From NCBI GenBank assembly GCA_964464595.1, contig CAYXGW010000014.1, forward strand, positions 4,643 to 68,642: DNA of 64,000 nucleotides, written 5' to 3'. This document shows, one piece after another, positions 27,001 to 35,389 of the stretch. The stretch comes from JADFJB01 sp964464595 (lineage in GTDB: Bacteria > Zhuqueibacterota > JdFR-76 > DREG01). Below the pieces are notes generated by a model. The model worked only from the letters and a program-made list of their open reading frames with translations, ran no database searches and was not told the origin of the DNA. Each line of letters starts with the position of its first letter. The stretch's first letter is position 1. The translations under genes were made by a program, and so were the position numbers.

Positions 27001-28775
27001 TCTTCTGCTCGGATATTTGCACGGATTTCATCAATATCTTGTAGTTCTAACATCTGAGCTTCAATCCGTCTCACAGCTTCATCGGTTGCTTCCAAAGTTG
27101 ATCCTTTTGGAGTAGAAATATACAAATTCATTCGAGCAGATGGTGGTGGGGGAGCTGAAGTAATGATGAAGGTCAAGCCAATAAATATGCTCAGTAATAA
27201 AAGAACAGAAACGACAGATAGGGTGCGAATTCGATGTCGAATCGCTGATTTCAATAGTAATCGATAAATTTCGTAGATTCTTCCACTACGAAATGGCTTG
27301 AATGGCTTGCCCCGGAGAGCTCTTGTCGCGATCATTGGAATGAGTGTTAGTGAAACGATGAGAGAAACTGCTAATGGAAAAATTACGGATAAGGAGAGCT
27401 CCCGAATAAATAATCTGGCTTCACTTTCAACAAAAAGAACCGGAAGGAACACTAAGATGGTTGTTCCGGTTGCAGCGAGTATTGAGCGACTCACTCCTTT
27501 GGTACCTAACAATGCAGCTTCTTTATTTGCTTTACCGGCCTGGTGCTGTAAAAAAATATTTTCCATCACGACAATGCCGTTATCTACCAGCATACCAATT
27601 GCTAACGCAAGACCAACCAAAGAAAGGATATTAATAGAAAGATCAAAACCATACATCAAATTAAAGGTGACTAGTAATGAAATTGGAATTGCAATCATTA
27701 AAATAGATACGAAACGAAGATTGCGTAAAAAGAGGAAAAGAATGATGATTGCCAATATCGCTCCTGTAATCGCCAGTTTTTTAATTCTGTCGATAGCTGA
27801 TTGGATCATTTCAGCTTGACTAAAATTGACCTTGAGCTCGTAGCCTAGAGGTGCTAAGTCTTTGTTTATCGATGCAATCTCATTCTCGACTTTTTTTGCA
27901 ACTTTGAGCATGTTGCTGGAATTGTCTTTCTGAATAAAAATACCAACCTGTGGTTTGCCATTTACACGATAAAGCCGAGTTTGTTCTTCCTGGCTGTAGT
28001 CAACTTTGGCAACATCTTTTAGTCGAACCATGCCTTGCGGACGAATGATCATGTTTCTTAATTCGTACAGATTGTCGATTCTGCCAAGAAGTACAACATC
28101 CATCATTTTGCCGGAAGTAATCACTCTGCCAAGATGCTGCGGTTGACGGTGGTAGGCATTGATTTTCTGTTGAACCAGATTAACCCGAATTCCCATGGCT
28201 TCACAGCGTTCCGCATCTATTTCTATACCAAGATTCCTTTTATCGCCGCCGGCAATTCCAACATTAACCACACCATCAATTTGTTCAAGACGGCGCAACA
28301 CCCGTCTTTCTGCTGTTTCGCGTAATTGCTCGAGACTCGCGTCTCCGCGAATACTGATTTGCATCAAAAATGAAGACAGATCTGCCGTATCAAATTTATT
28401 GACCTGAATTTGCACATCTTCCGGAATTCGGTTTTCAACAGCCGTCATCTTTTGTTGTAATTTAAGCACGGCAAATTTCATGTTGGTGCCATAATTAAAT
28501 TTCACATTTATATTAGTGAAATTTGAGTAAACTGTACTTTCGATATCATGCACACCTTCCAGAGTTGCAACTGCCTCTTCAATCGGTATAACAAGATCTT
28601 TTTCGATTTTTTCAGGATTAGCTCCGGCAATACCTGCGCTGATATAGACTTCCGGAAGAATGAATTGTGGCAATAGTTGGACCGGTAATCTGTCCCACGA
28701 AATAACGCCCAAAAGACAAAAGGCTAAAGATATCATGATGACTGTTATGGGACGATTTAATGCAAATTTTGTCAT
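24021..28775 (-). CDS. RND efflux permease fused to an ABC transporter ATPase
   Basis: 1,584 residues. I start at the ATG at 28775 (MTKFALNRPITVIMI, the canonical RND beginning); a frame to 28850 runs into repeat sequence. Residues 1 to about 1045 form a full AcrB-type pump: two six-helix halves with large periplasmic loops, and GMLVDNGIVVMEN in TM4, where the first proton-relay Asp is kept and the second is Asn. Two further helices lead to FTIRIKNLTKIYG, the usual first strand of an ABC ATPase. A roughly 200-residue insert with about four hydrophobic segments and a Lys-rich loop follows. Then come ALKGVSLNIGQGMFGLLGPN with Walker A GPNGAGKTT (about 1317), signature FSGGMKQRVG (about 1420) and Walker B IIVVDEPTAGLDP (about 1445). 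The ATPase closely resembles that at 38745. The same frame spans all parts without a stop. Confidence 0.9.
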   Translation of the reverse strand: MTKFALNRPITVIMISLAFCLLGVISWDRLPVQLLPQFILPEVYISAGIAGANPEKIEKDLVIPIEEAVATLEGVHDIESTVYSNFTNINVKFNYGTNMKFAVLKLQQKMTAVENRIPEDVQIQVNKFDTADLSSFLMQISIRGDASLEQLRETAERRVLRRLEQIDGVVNVGIAGGDKRNLGIEIDAERCEAMGIRVNLVQQKINAYHRQPQHLGRVITSGKMMDVVLLGRIDNLYELRNMIIRPQGMVRLKDVAKVDYSQEEQTRLYRVNGKPQVGIFIQKDNSSNMLKVAKKVENEIASINKDLAPLGYELKVNFSQAEMIQSAIDRIKKLAITGAILAIIILFLFLRNLRFVSILMIAIPISLLVTFNLMYGFDLSINILSLVGLALAIGMLVDNGIVVMENIFLQHQAGKANKEAALLGTKGVSRSILAATGTTILVFLPVLFVESEARLFIRELSLSVIFPLAVSLIVSLTLIPMIATRALRGKPFKPFRSGRIYEIYRLLLKSAIRHRIRTLSVVSVLLLLSIFIGLTFIITSAPPPPSARMNLYISTPKGSTLEATDEAVRRIEAQMLELQDIDEIRANIRAEEANIVATFLDADQRTENLNLEKNKDKIRNQNERIENVDLSFDRPRRAGSSGGGNNISSILSSEEGFRLKGYDLQGLNQISNQITGTLKSIPEIDNRSVVSDLQGGAPELQVIGDRMRLALWGLSMQNIMTAIWSTRSEGVSSRTPYYSEQGEMDMQLLLANTEEKQLEDIGKIRVMNASGQFVSLNQVAKIRVDQGTGNIIRDNQERQVKITYKFTDEVQKSKSRQEMAKAQVDRFISELRLPRGFSIEKLENENVRAPYYWMLAIGFLLIYMFLAAQFESLSMPIIILGTVPTAVIGSLFALVITGTPLSLGASAPMALLGLIVLLGIVVNNGIILLDRITILRTQHHYRWQRAVIIAGQSRVRPILMTSATTILGLFPLALKQGTEFELWPPFAITVIGGLIVSTLSTLVFIPVLYVGLEQTKAWLKKIGWFGILLGSLISAASLYWIYDTYQSKIYTILLILPIWFIILGTIYSIKQFFIVKQEKDKLASQKFTIRIKNLTKIYGAPGRFMREWNREKRRVASFYAKGQIPWQNEGIYQAAIWLLTILIFIVYLHTFLSSSFWLIVLSLLNLICIFSARSLWYKWRFVNGKPPKPKKKQKRWLFFKKKKNQEASNAEKITLLNFPKRGGFFIYLAFLAYLPLRTGSTTWTIIVLVLTLLLFQFRRIGKKIESGQIDPEQPKGKLKKIKRVVYAVTKFIPIIRPPKQQVVALKGVSLNIGQGMFGLLGPNGAGKTTLMRILVGVLEADHGSLKINESLLKDHRATFHGSIGYLPQDFGLYENMTPLEYLNYHALSNNIYEEKEREELIEYTLKSVGIWDRKDAKIKTFSGGMKQRVGIAQTLLHLPQIIVVDEPTAGLDPKQRIKFRNLLADLAKDRIVLFSTHIVEDIASTCHDMAVLNKGEVVFNGSPREMQRSARGKVFEAIIEENQFNKLQKKLKIVQHSKVDNRIRMRFLSEQAVDELDAKEVEPTLEDAYVLLLQGKMNSVKSEN

Positions 28776-28805
28776 ATTAGGGATCGGTTTATTAACAACA
28801 TTTAT

Positions 28806-28923
28806 AACCGTTAAAACAGTTAATGAAAAAATAGACAGATTTAGACCCATGAATAAATTCGAGGGCTTCTACTTTAAAGTAACAATTACAAAGAATCATG
28901 AAGCCCACAACTTCAGTTGTGGG
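28806..28923. repeat. Diverged REP-like arm upstream of the fusion gene
   Basis: Segment 28806-28865 (AACCGTTAAAACAGTT ... ATGAATAAATTCGAGGG) is a diverged copy of 29424-29482 (AACCGTTGAAACGGTT ... ACGAATAAATTCGTG) on the other side of the transposase gene. It is followed by a clean hairpin, CCCACAACT-TC-AGTTGTGGG, at 28904-28923. It occupies the 5' leader of the RND-ABC gene. Confidence 0.65.
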
Positions 28924-28948
28924 TAACGAGTTGAACGAACTTTTAACG

Positions 28949-28964
28949 AACCATTTCAATGGTT
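28949..28964. repeat. Hairpin at the 3' side of the transposase gene
   Basis: AACCATT-TC-AATGGTT, a 7-base stem with a 2-base loop, nine bases from the transposase stop codon. It has the compact form typical of the subterminal hairpins recognised by Y1 transposases. Confidence 0.6.
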
Positions 28965-28972
28965 TATCTCTT

Positions 28973-29404
28973 CTATTCCTGTAAGCCATGTTTTTTAAGA
29001 AATATTAAGTATTCCTCATTAAATGTCATTTTTCTATGATGGCTTTTTTGGTGGTTAATATAATCCTCAACCTTGGATAACAAAGATTCGCTAATCGAAA
29101 AAGCGGCATAGCAAACTTGCCATGCAAATTTTGTTTTAATAAATTCTTGTTGATTAACCCAATGTGAAGACTCACCCTTAACAGATTTCATCGTACTAGC
29201 TATTGATTGGTTTTGATTTAGTAGAAACAAAACATGTAAATGTTCTGGCAAACCACCGATTGTGCGTACTGGGGATGCTAAATCGTTAAAATTTCCCTTT
29301 ATATGTTTTAAAATCAGATTTCTAAAATTATCTTTCATAAGTGGAACTCGATCTTTAGTGCTCCAGATAGCATGTATCCATATTCTTGTCAAGGAGTGTG
29401 CCAT
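28973..29404 (-). CDS. IS200-like / REP-associated tyrosine transposase (RAYT)
   Basis: 143 residues from the ATG at 29404 (MAHSLTRIWIHAIWS, matching the start of the second transposase at 57273); AAAGGGGGTTACATT upstream is a fair ribosome site. The HUH motif is EHLHVLF (about residues 63-69) and the catalytic Tyr lies in VEDYINHQKSHHRK. Single-domain Y1 transposases of this kind move IS200-type elements or REP hairpins through single-stranded intermediates. It sits between the two RND genes and is bracketed by four small hairpins (28904, 28949, 29424, 29467), which fits a REP-RAYT or IS200 insertion into the export operon. Confidence 0.9.
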   Translation of the reverse strand: MAHSLTRIWIHAIWSTKDRVPLMKDNFRNLILKHIKGNFNDLASPVRTIGGLPEHLHVLFLLNQNQSIASTMKSVKGESSHWVNQQEFIKTKFAWQVCYAAFSISESLLSKVEDYINHQKSHHRKMTFNEEYLIFLKKHGLQE

Positions 29405-29423
29405 AATGTAACCCCCTTTCATA

Positions 29424-29482
29424 AACCGTTGAAACGGTTAATGAGTTGTTAATAGAATTTTTACCCCACGAATAAATTCGTG
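29424..29482. repeat. Hairpin pair at the 5' side of the transposase gene
   Basis: AACCGTT-GA-AACGGTT (29424-29439) and CACGAAT-AA-ATTCGTG (29467-29482). Both have 7-base stems with 2-base loops, like the pair on the other side. A diverged copy of the whole segment lies at 28806-28865. Confidence 0.65.
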
Positions 29483-29558
29483 CGCTTAGTTTAATGTGTA
29501 ACTGAGAAAACATGATTTCTATCAATTGTAGTATTTTGGAAAGAAGAATTAATGTCAT

Positions 29559-32500
29559 CTAACTAGCTTTTCTCCTCAACCCATCAATCAATTCATACAC
29601 CACCGGAATTACGACTAATGTCAAAATAGTGGAGGTAACTAAGCCACCAATCACAGCGATGGCCATAGGTGCACGCAGCCGAGTGCCTTCACCAATGCCA
29701 ATAGTAAGCGGCAGTAAAGCCAGGATCGTAGTTACGCTGGTCATCAAAATAGGCCTCAATCTATCTTTTCCTGCCTGGGTAATTGCGGCTCGAAGGGCTT
29801 TACCATTGGCGCGTAAACGATTCACATAATCCACCAAAATGATTGAATCGTTTGCGGCAATACCAGCAAGCATAATAATTCCGATATACGCCATCACACT
29901 AAATGGCTCACCCACTAAAAAAAACGCCAATACAACGCCGACGCCAGCCAATGGCAACGTCAGTAATATGGTGAATGGATGAACCAGGCTTTCGAATAAC
30001 GATGCCAGTACCATATAAACCAAAATAATCGATAAGAGTAGAGCAAATTTTAGTTGAGAAAACGATTCCTGGCGAGAAGCTTCCTCACCGGTAAACCTGA
30101 TTTCGTAATTTGGCGGTAAAGAAATATTGGTTAAAATTGGATCGATCTCTGCTATTGCTTGGCTAAGTGTTGTTCCTTCCACTAGTTGAGCACTTACAGT
30201 TGAAACACGTGTTTGGTTATGTCGATGAATTTCTACAGGACCTTCGCCAGGGATAAATTCAACAATATCTTTCAAACGTAAAATCGCTTTAGTTGGGGTT
30301 TGAATTTGTAGATTTTTCAATTCTGTTAATGTTGATTTTGGATACGAAACCAATATATCTCTGTCATTGCCCTGGGAATAGAAATCTGATACTATTTCAC
30401 CGCTTAACCTTTCCTGAATAAGGTTGCCAATTTGTTGGACATCTAAGCCAAAATTTGCAGCCAATACTCTATCGATGCTTAGTCTTAACTCGGGACGACC
30501 TTGTCCTAAACTTGTGGTTATATTTCGTAATGTCTTATTGCTTGAAAGAGCTTCAGCGGTTAGAGAAGTTAAACTTTGTAAAGTCGAAAGGTCTTCTCCT
30601 CGAATCTCAACAACAATTGGCGCCTGGTTTGTGCCAATTGTTTGCTGTAGACTGCTTTCTTTAATCCGAAAGGACGTGGATATTCCCGTAAATGTTAAAT
30701 GTGGTTTCAGTAGCTCAATCGCTTGATGTGGTGAAATTGTGTTAGAAACCAGGTTAAGTGTTATGGTCGATTGATGTTCGTTTTGCTGCGAGTTTGTATT
30801 AAATAAAGATTGAGCGGTTTGGACATTTATCGTCGAGTAGGAGTTTTGTAATTGTTCTTCTAATACCTGTTGAATTCTATGTTCGATATTTTCAATAACG
30901 GCGGCCGTTTTATCTAGGGGTGTTCCACTTGTTAATTCTACATCGATTTGTAACTGGTTTTCACTGCTTCGTGGAACAAATTCTGAGCCGATTACAGGAA
31001 GGAGAACGATAGAAATAATAAGCAATCCAACTGCCACACTTACTACAATCCATCGGTGGCGTAAGGCCCATTGCAGAGTTTTTTCATAGAACGGGAATTG
31101 AAGTTGTTTTTGTTCTAATTTAAAGGATTTCTTACGGAACAATTTGGCAGTTAGCGTGGGGATCAATAGAAACGCAACCAGCAGGGAAGAGAGAAGTGAA
31201 AATGCAACTACCCATGCTTGCTCCCGAAATAATTCAGCTGCAACTCCCTGAACATATACAATAGGTAGAAAAACGATAATTGTTGTCAAAGTAGAAGCCG
31301 CAATAGCAACCCCAACTTCGTTTGCGCCCAGGATAGAAGCCTTTTCAGAATCTTCGCCCATTTGCCGACGCCTGAATATATTTTCAATAACCACTATGGC
31401 ATTATCTACCAGCATACCGGCGCCAAGTGCTAATCCTCCCAGGGTCATCACATTTAATGTAAGACGTTGAAAATACATGAGTGTAAAGGTTGCCAGGATG
31501 GAGATCGGAATGGCTAAACTCACAATCAGTGTAGCGCCCATATTTTTGAGAAAAACATACAATACCAGGATTGCTAAAAATATACCGATAATCGCGGTGG
31601 TTTCAACTTCGCCTATAGCTTTTTCAATAAAAGAAGATTGGTTGTAGATCTGAGTGAATTGTAAACCAGGCAATTCACTCTGTAAGCGATCAACTTCAAT
31701 TGCAACTTGTTTTGCAACTCGGACTGTATTTTCTTTGGATTCTTTATAAATGTATAACCCTATGCTTTCCACACCATTAAAGCGAACAATATCCAATCTT
31801 TCTTCCGGAGCATAAGTTACTTCAGCCACATCACTTAATAAGATTGGTACTCTATCCCTGGAGAAAGTCATTCCGCTTTGTCGCGCCCCAGTAGATGTGC
31901 TGTCCCCATTGGTTCCCTGAGTAGTAGATTTGTAGCCAATTACCGTTGCGGCGACCTCCTCAATATTGGAATACTTTCCAATTCCCTTAATAAGATAAGC
32001 TTTATCCGATTCGATGAGTTTTCCGCCAGATGCGTTTGCGTTTGCCTGCCTTATTTTATTTTTGATATCTTGTGTGCCAAGTCCGTAGGCAGCGAGGAGA
32101 TATTCATCCAATCTGACTTGCACTGCCCGTTTTATTCCACCATAAGTTTGAACATTTGCTACGCCATCTAGTCGTTCCAGACCTCGTTTTATAACCTCTT
32201 CCGCTAAACGTCGTAATTCATCCAGATCCCTTTCGCCAGAAATAGTTGCCTTTAGAGCATAAATCATAATGGGTTCTTCTTGTGGATCAAATGTGGCAAC
32301 TGTAACCTGATCGATCTCAGGATCGGATTCAAAGCTGGATACTTTCTTTTGCACATCCAACAAAGCGAAATCCATATCCGTTCCCCAACTAAATGTGGTA
32401 GTAACTCGGACTCGCCCGACACTCGTAACCGAACGGACATCGACAACTTTGCTCACTGTTGCGAGAGATCCTTCAAGTTGGCGAGCGAAACGCTGCTCCA

Positions 32501-32675
32501 TATCTTGGGGCGCACGTTCACCTGACTGGATTTCGACGACAATTTTGGGATTATAAATGGAGGGCAGTAAATCAGTTCCCAAGCGGTTGAATGAAATGAA
32601 TCCCAGGATGGCGATGCCAAGCATAATCATTGTTACAGTAACCGGGAATCGTACAGAAAATTTTGGTAAATTCAT
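29559..32675 (-). CDS. RND (AcrB/HAE-type) efflux permease
   Basis: 1,038 residues, full family length, starting MNLPKFSVRFPVTVTMIMLG. Both halves carry the first transmembrane helix, a large periplasmic porter/docking region and five clustered helices. GMLVDNAIVVIENIFRRRQ in TM4 keeps one proton-relay Asp (the second is Asn). The C-half has GVGVVLAFFLVGEPFSVMAYIGIIMLAGIAANDSI and RLRPILMTSVTTILALLPL-type signatures. With the fusion protein and TolC encoded upstream it forms a tripartite proton-driven pump of the inner membrane, periplasm and outer membrane. The substrate is unknown. It is 82 bases downstream of the fusion-protein gene. Confidence 0.95.
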   Translation of the reverse strand: MNLPKFSVRFPVTVTMIMLGIAILGFISFNRLGTDLLPSIYNPKIVVEIQSGERAPQDMEQRFARQLEGSLATVSKVVDVRSVTSVGRVRVTTTFSWGTDMDFALLDVQKKVSSFESDPEIDQVTVATFDPQEEPIMIYALKATISGERDLDELRRLAEEVIKRGLERLDGVANVQTYGGIKRAVQVRLDEYLLAAYGLGTQDIKNKIRQANANASGGKLIESDKAYLIKGIGKYSNIEEVAATVIGYKSTTQGTNGDSTSTGARQSGMTFSRDRVPILLSDVAEVTYAPEERLDIVRFNGVESIGLYIYKESKENTVRVAKQVAIEVDRLQSELPGLQFTQIYNQSSFIEKAIGEVETTAIIGIFLAILVLYVFLKNMGATLIVSLAIPISILATFTLMYFQRLTLNVMTLGGLALGAGMLVDNAIVVIENIFRRRQMGEDSEKASILGANEVGVAIAASTLTTIIVFLPIVYVQGVAAELFREQAWVVAFSLLSSLLVAFLLIPTLTAKLFRKKSFKLEQKQLQFPFYEKTLQWALRHRWIVVSVAVGLLIISIVLLPVIGSEFVPRSSENQLQIDVELTSGTPLDKTAAVIENIEHRIQQVLEEQLQNSYSTINVQTAQSLFNTNSQQNEHQSTITLNLVSNTISPHQAIELLKPHLTFTGISTSFRIKESSLQQTIGTNQAPIVVEIRGEDLSTLQSLTSLTAEALSSNKTLRNITTSLGQGRPELRLSIDRVLAANFGLDVQQIGNLIQERLSGEIVSDFYSQGNDRDILVSYPKSTLTELKNLQIQTPTKAILRLKDIVEFIPGEGPVEIHRHNQTRVSTVSAQLVEGTTLSQAIAEIDPILTNISLPPNYEIRFTGEEASRQESFSQLKFALLLSIILVYMVLASLFESLVHPFTILLTLPLAGVGVVLAFFLVGEPFSVMAYIGIIMLAGIAANDSIILVDYVNRLRANGKALRAAITQAGKDRLRPILMTSVTTILALLPLTIGIGEGTRLRAPMAIAVIGGLVTSTILTLVVIPVVYELIDGLRRKAS

Positions 32676-32757
32676 TGTTTTTAGATCATTTAGTATTCAT
32701 TTAAAAATTTAATTAACTGGTTTCAATTTTCGGAACTTAAGCTCACTTTTCATGCCT

Positions 32758-33810
32758 TTATTGGGTGACCCTAACTTTAGATTTATCTTGCAAAGTTTCA
32801 TAACCTTTGATCACCAACCTCTCTTCACCATTGAGTCCATTTATAATTTCGACCTCTTCGCGAGTAGAAATTCCGGTGGTCACTTCTATCATCTCGGCGC
32901 TCGTCCCGGAAACAACGAAAACCACTGAGCGGTTATCTCTTGTTTGAATTGTACTTGCAGGGACAACAATTGCTTCTGGTTGGTGTTTTGCGACAATATC
33001 CGCCTTTGCAAACATCCCTGGACGAAGGATTAAATCGGGATTCATGGCTTCAATTGTAACTTTGAATGTACGGGTTTGCGGATCAACGGTAGGATCGATG
33101 GAGATTACTTTTCCATTAAATTCTTGTCCTTCCAATGCATAATTGCTGATGATTACATCCTGTCCAATCCTAATTCGGCCAACATCAGAATTGGGTAAAT
33201 TCGTATCTAAGAGAACTTTGGAATAATCAGAAATTGTGCAGAATTGAAATCCAACGGGTACATAAGTTCCATCAGAGTTGGATTGAAAGTTTGATAGAAT
33301 GCCGGAAATGGGCGCTTTTAGCTTCAATTTATTTGCTCTTAATTGGGCAGCTTCGTAATTCAATCGAGCATCGAGAGCGTTTCTACGGGCAATTTCCAAC
33401 TCTTTTTCAGTAACGCCTCCTTCTCTAAATAACGCCTCTTGTTTTTGCAGTTCCCGTTCCGCGTTGGTCATGGCCAATTGTTGCGATTCGACCCTCACTT
33501 CCAACAGCCATTCCCGATTTTCTATTTCCGCAAGGAATTGTCCTGCATTTACATGTTTACCGCTGAAATTAACAGATCCATTGGTTTGTACCAGATGCAG
33601 TATTCCAGATACTTCCGTGACGACTCTTTCCGCGAGTTGTGCTTTCAAAGTACCCGTTGCGGAGACGAATTCCGAAATTGGACCTCGTTTCACTTTTTCC
33701 ACCACGACTGGAACAGCTAGGTCGGCTGCGGAACGATTTTCTCCCGATTCGCAGGAAATAAGCAATAAAAAAGAAAGCGAAAATAAGAGTAAATATATTT
33801 TTGATTTCAT
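32758..33810 (-). CDS. RND periplasmic adaptor (membrane fusion protein), lipoprotein
   Basis: 350 residues from the ATG at 33810. A GGAG nine bases upstream supports this start over the in-frame ATG at 33825. The signal MKSKIYLLLFSLSFLLLISCES contains a lipobox, so the protein is probably anchored by its N-terminus. The barrel-sandwich/lipoyl half begins VVVEKVKRGPISEFVSATGTL, followed by a helical hairpin (SQQLAMTNAERELQKQEALF...), the returning half (KAPISGILSNF) and a beta-barrel (DPQTRTFKVTIEAMN). It joins the RND permease to TolC. Confidence 0.93.
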   Translation of the reverse strand: MKSKIYLLLFSLSFLLLISCESGENRSAADLAVPVVVEKVKRGPISEFVSATGTLKAQLAERVVTEVSGILHLVQTNGSVNFSGKHVNAGQFLAEIENREWLLEVRVESQQLAMTNAERELQKQEALFREGGVTEKELEIARRNALDARLNYEAAQLRANKLKLKAPISGILSNFQSNSDGTYVPVGFQFCTISDYSKVLLDTNLPNSDVGRIRIGQDVIISNYALEGQEFNGKVISIDPTVDPQTRTFKVTIEAMNPDLILRPGMFAKADIVAKHQPEAIVVPASTIQTRDNRSVVFVVSGTSAEMIEVTTGISTREEVEIINGLNGEERLVIKGYETLQDKSKVRVTQ

Positions 33811-33842
33811 CGATAACTTCTCCATTAATATTGACTAAATAA

Positions 33843-35366
33843 TCAATCCTGACCTGGGATTATAACACGAACAGGTTCATTTTTCTCAAAATCCCACAAG
33901 GTTTTGCGGCGTAAATCTGCTAGTGATTGTTTGTGATCAATAATAGCCTGTAAAGAACTAATCCTTGCTTGTGTAAGTCGATTTTGTTCCAAAGCTAAAT
34001 CTTGGGAACTGAGATCACCATTTTCAAATTTCAGCAGACTTATTCTATAACTTTTTTCAGCTAAATTCTCGCTTCGTTGCGTGATTTCTGCTCGCAGTTG
34101 CGCCGATTGCAGGTTACGAACTACGGTTCGAATTTCCTTTTTAATTTGTTCAATACGGTTTTGTTTGGTTAAACGAGTGTTATTCAAATTGGCGATTGCC
34201 GCCTGAACTTGGGACGAGTTCCTTCCCCAATCCCAAAGTGGCAGGGTTAAACTGAATTTCACACTCCTATCGTTATCAAATTGATTGAAAGCGTCTTTAA
34301 ATTCATCTGCAACTTTTAAAATACCATAGCTTAAAAATAGCTCGCCAACGATTTCGCTTTGACTGTCTGTCTCTTGCACGTTGATTTGATTGAGTTCAAC
34401 ATTGATCTCATCAGACCTTAATTCGGTTCTTCTATTCAAGGCTTCGTTAATTGCTTTTTCTAATGAAACCTGGATCGACTGGTATGTTAATTCTGTGATG
34501 GCGCTAATATTAGCAGTCATTGGAATGCCAATCAAAAGCTTAAACGCATCTTTCGATTCTTGCAAAGCTGCTTCACTGTTAGCTGCAGTGTTTCTTGCAT
34601 TAGCTAGATCAATTTCGAGTCGCAACACTTCTACTTCCGGCAATAGGCCTGCCTGCTGTTTTAAATTTGCTATTCGGTAGGCATTTTCTGACTGGCTAAC
34701 TTGATCCCGGTCGATTGCTAATTGTTCTTTTGCCCTGTAAAGACTATAAAAATTGGAGGTGACATTAAAGATGATATCCAATTGACTGCGAGTATATTGC
34801 TGCTCAGTATCTTCTAAATTTAGCCGGGCTTTTTGGTACCCGATTTTTCTGCGGTTAATGGTAAACAAGGGTTGTCGAAATTGGATTGACAATTGCGGTC
34901 TGTAGTTTGTTATTTCAGTAGTATCTTCTAAAGTATTTCCACTTACTGTAACTTTATTAATAGCAGTTTGATCAAACCGCTGCATGGAACCAACAATCGA
35001 AAACACCCCGTCCGTAGCAGCGATGGGTTGGTTAGCAAAAACTTGAGCCTGAAGGTTGGTGAATTTTTCACGATCAAAAGTGAATCCACCACCTGGAATC
35101 GGTGTCTGCCTGATTCCCTCCTGAAATTCGGGTAAACTCGAGAACTCCAATTGACCATTACTCTTAAAACTGGCCTCCGCGGCTTTGAGGCTCATCCGGG
35201 AACTGGTCAATGATTCTTCCAGTCTTTTAGCGTTGTAGCTTTTACCTAAAGCAATGTTGATACTTTCTTCCAATGTCAATATTTGTGTTTCCTGGGCAAA
35301 ACCTGAGCCCATAAAAAAGTTTGCAATAAGGAATGTAAAAACTATTTGCAAGCTTTTGAATTTCAT
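33843..35366 (-). CDS. TolC family outer membrane efflux protein
   Basis: 507 residues from the ATG at 35366, preceded by GAGGGAGGTTACGA. The alternative start at 35393 adds nine residues and overlaps the upstream stop. Signal peptide MKFKSLQIVFTFLIANFFMGSGFAQ. Two OEP repeats follow, each with long coiled helices and beta strands (LTLEESINIALGKSYNAKRLEESL, and LRAEITQRSENLAEKSYRISLLKFENG in the second). It is the outer membrane channel of the tripartite pump encoded by the next two genes. Confidence 0.93.
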   Translation of the reverse strand: MKFKSLQIVFTFLIANFFMGSGFAQETQILTLEESINIALGKSYNAKRLEESLTSSRMSLKAAEASFKSNGQLEFSSLPEFQEGIRQTPIPGGGFTFDREKFTNLQAQVFANQPIAATDGVFSIVGSMQRFDQTAINKVTVSGNTLEDTTEITNYRPQLSIQFRQPLFTINRRKIGYQKARLNLEDTEQQYTRSQLDIIFNVTSNFYSLYRAKEQLAIDRDQVSQSENAYRIANLKQQAGLLPEVEVLRLEIDLANARNTAANSEAALQESKDAFKLLIGIPMTANISAITELTYQSIQVSLEKAINEALNRRTELRSDEINVELNQINVQETDSQSEIVGELFLSYGILKVADEFKDAFNQFDNDRSVKFSLTLPLWDWGRNSSQVQAAIANLNNTRLTKQNRIEQIKKEIRTVVRNLQSAQLRAEITQRSENLAEKSYRISLLKFENGDLSSQDLALEQNRLTQARISSLQAIIDHKQSLADLRRKTLWDFEKNEPVRVIIPGQD

Positions 35367-35389
35367 TCGTAACCTCCCTCGTGTTTTTT

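Noticed and set aside
27298..27819. Open frame of 173 codons on the plus strand
   Set aside because: It lies wholly antisense to the RND part of the fusion gene and has no domain or ribosome site.
28776..28850. Upstream extension of the RND-ABC gene (25 extra residues)
   Set aside because: The extension is coded partly by the repeat at 28806-28865, and the canonical RND start MTKFALNRPI begins at 28775.
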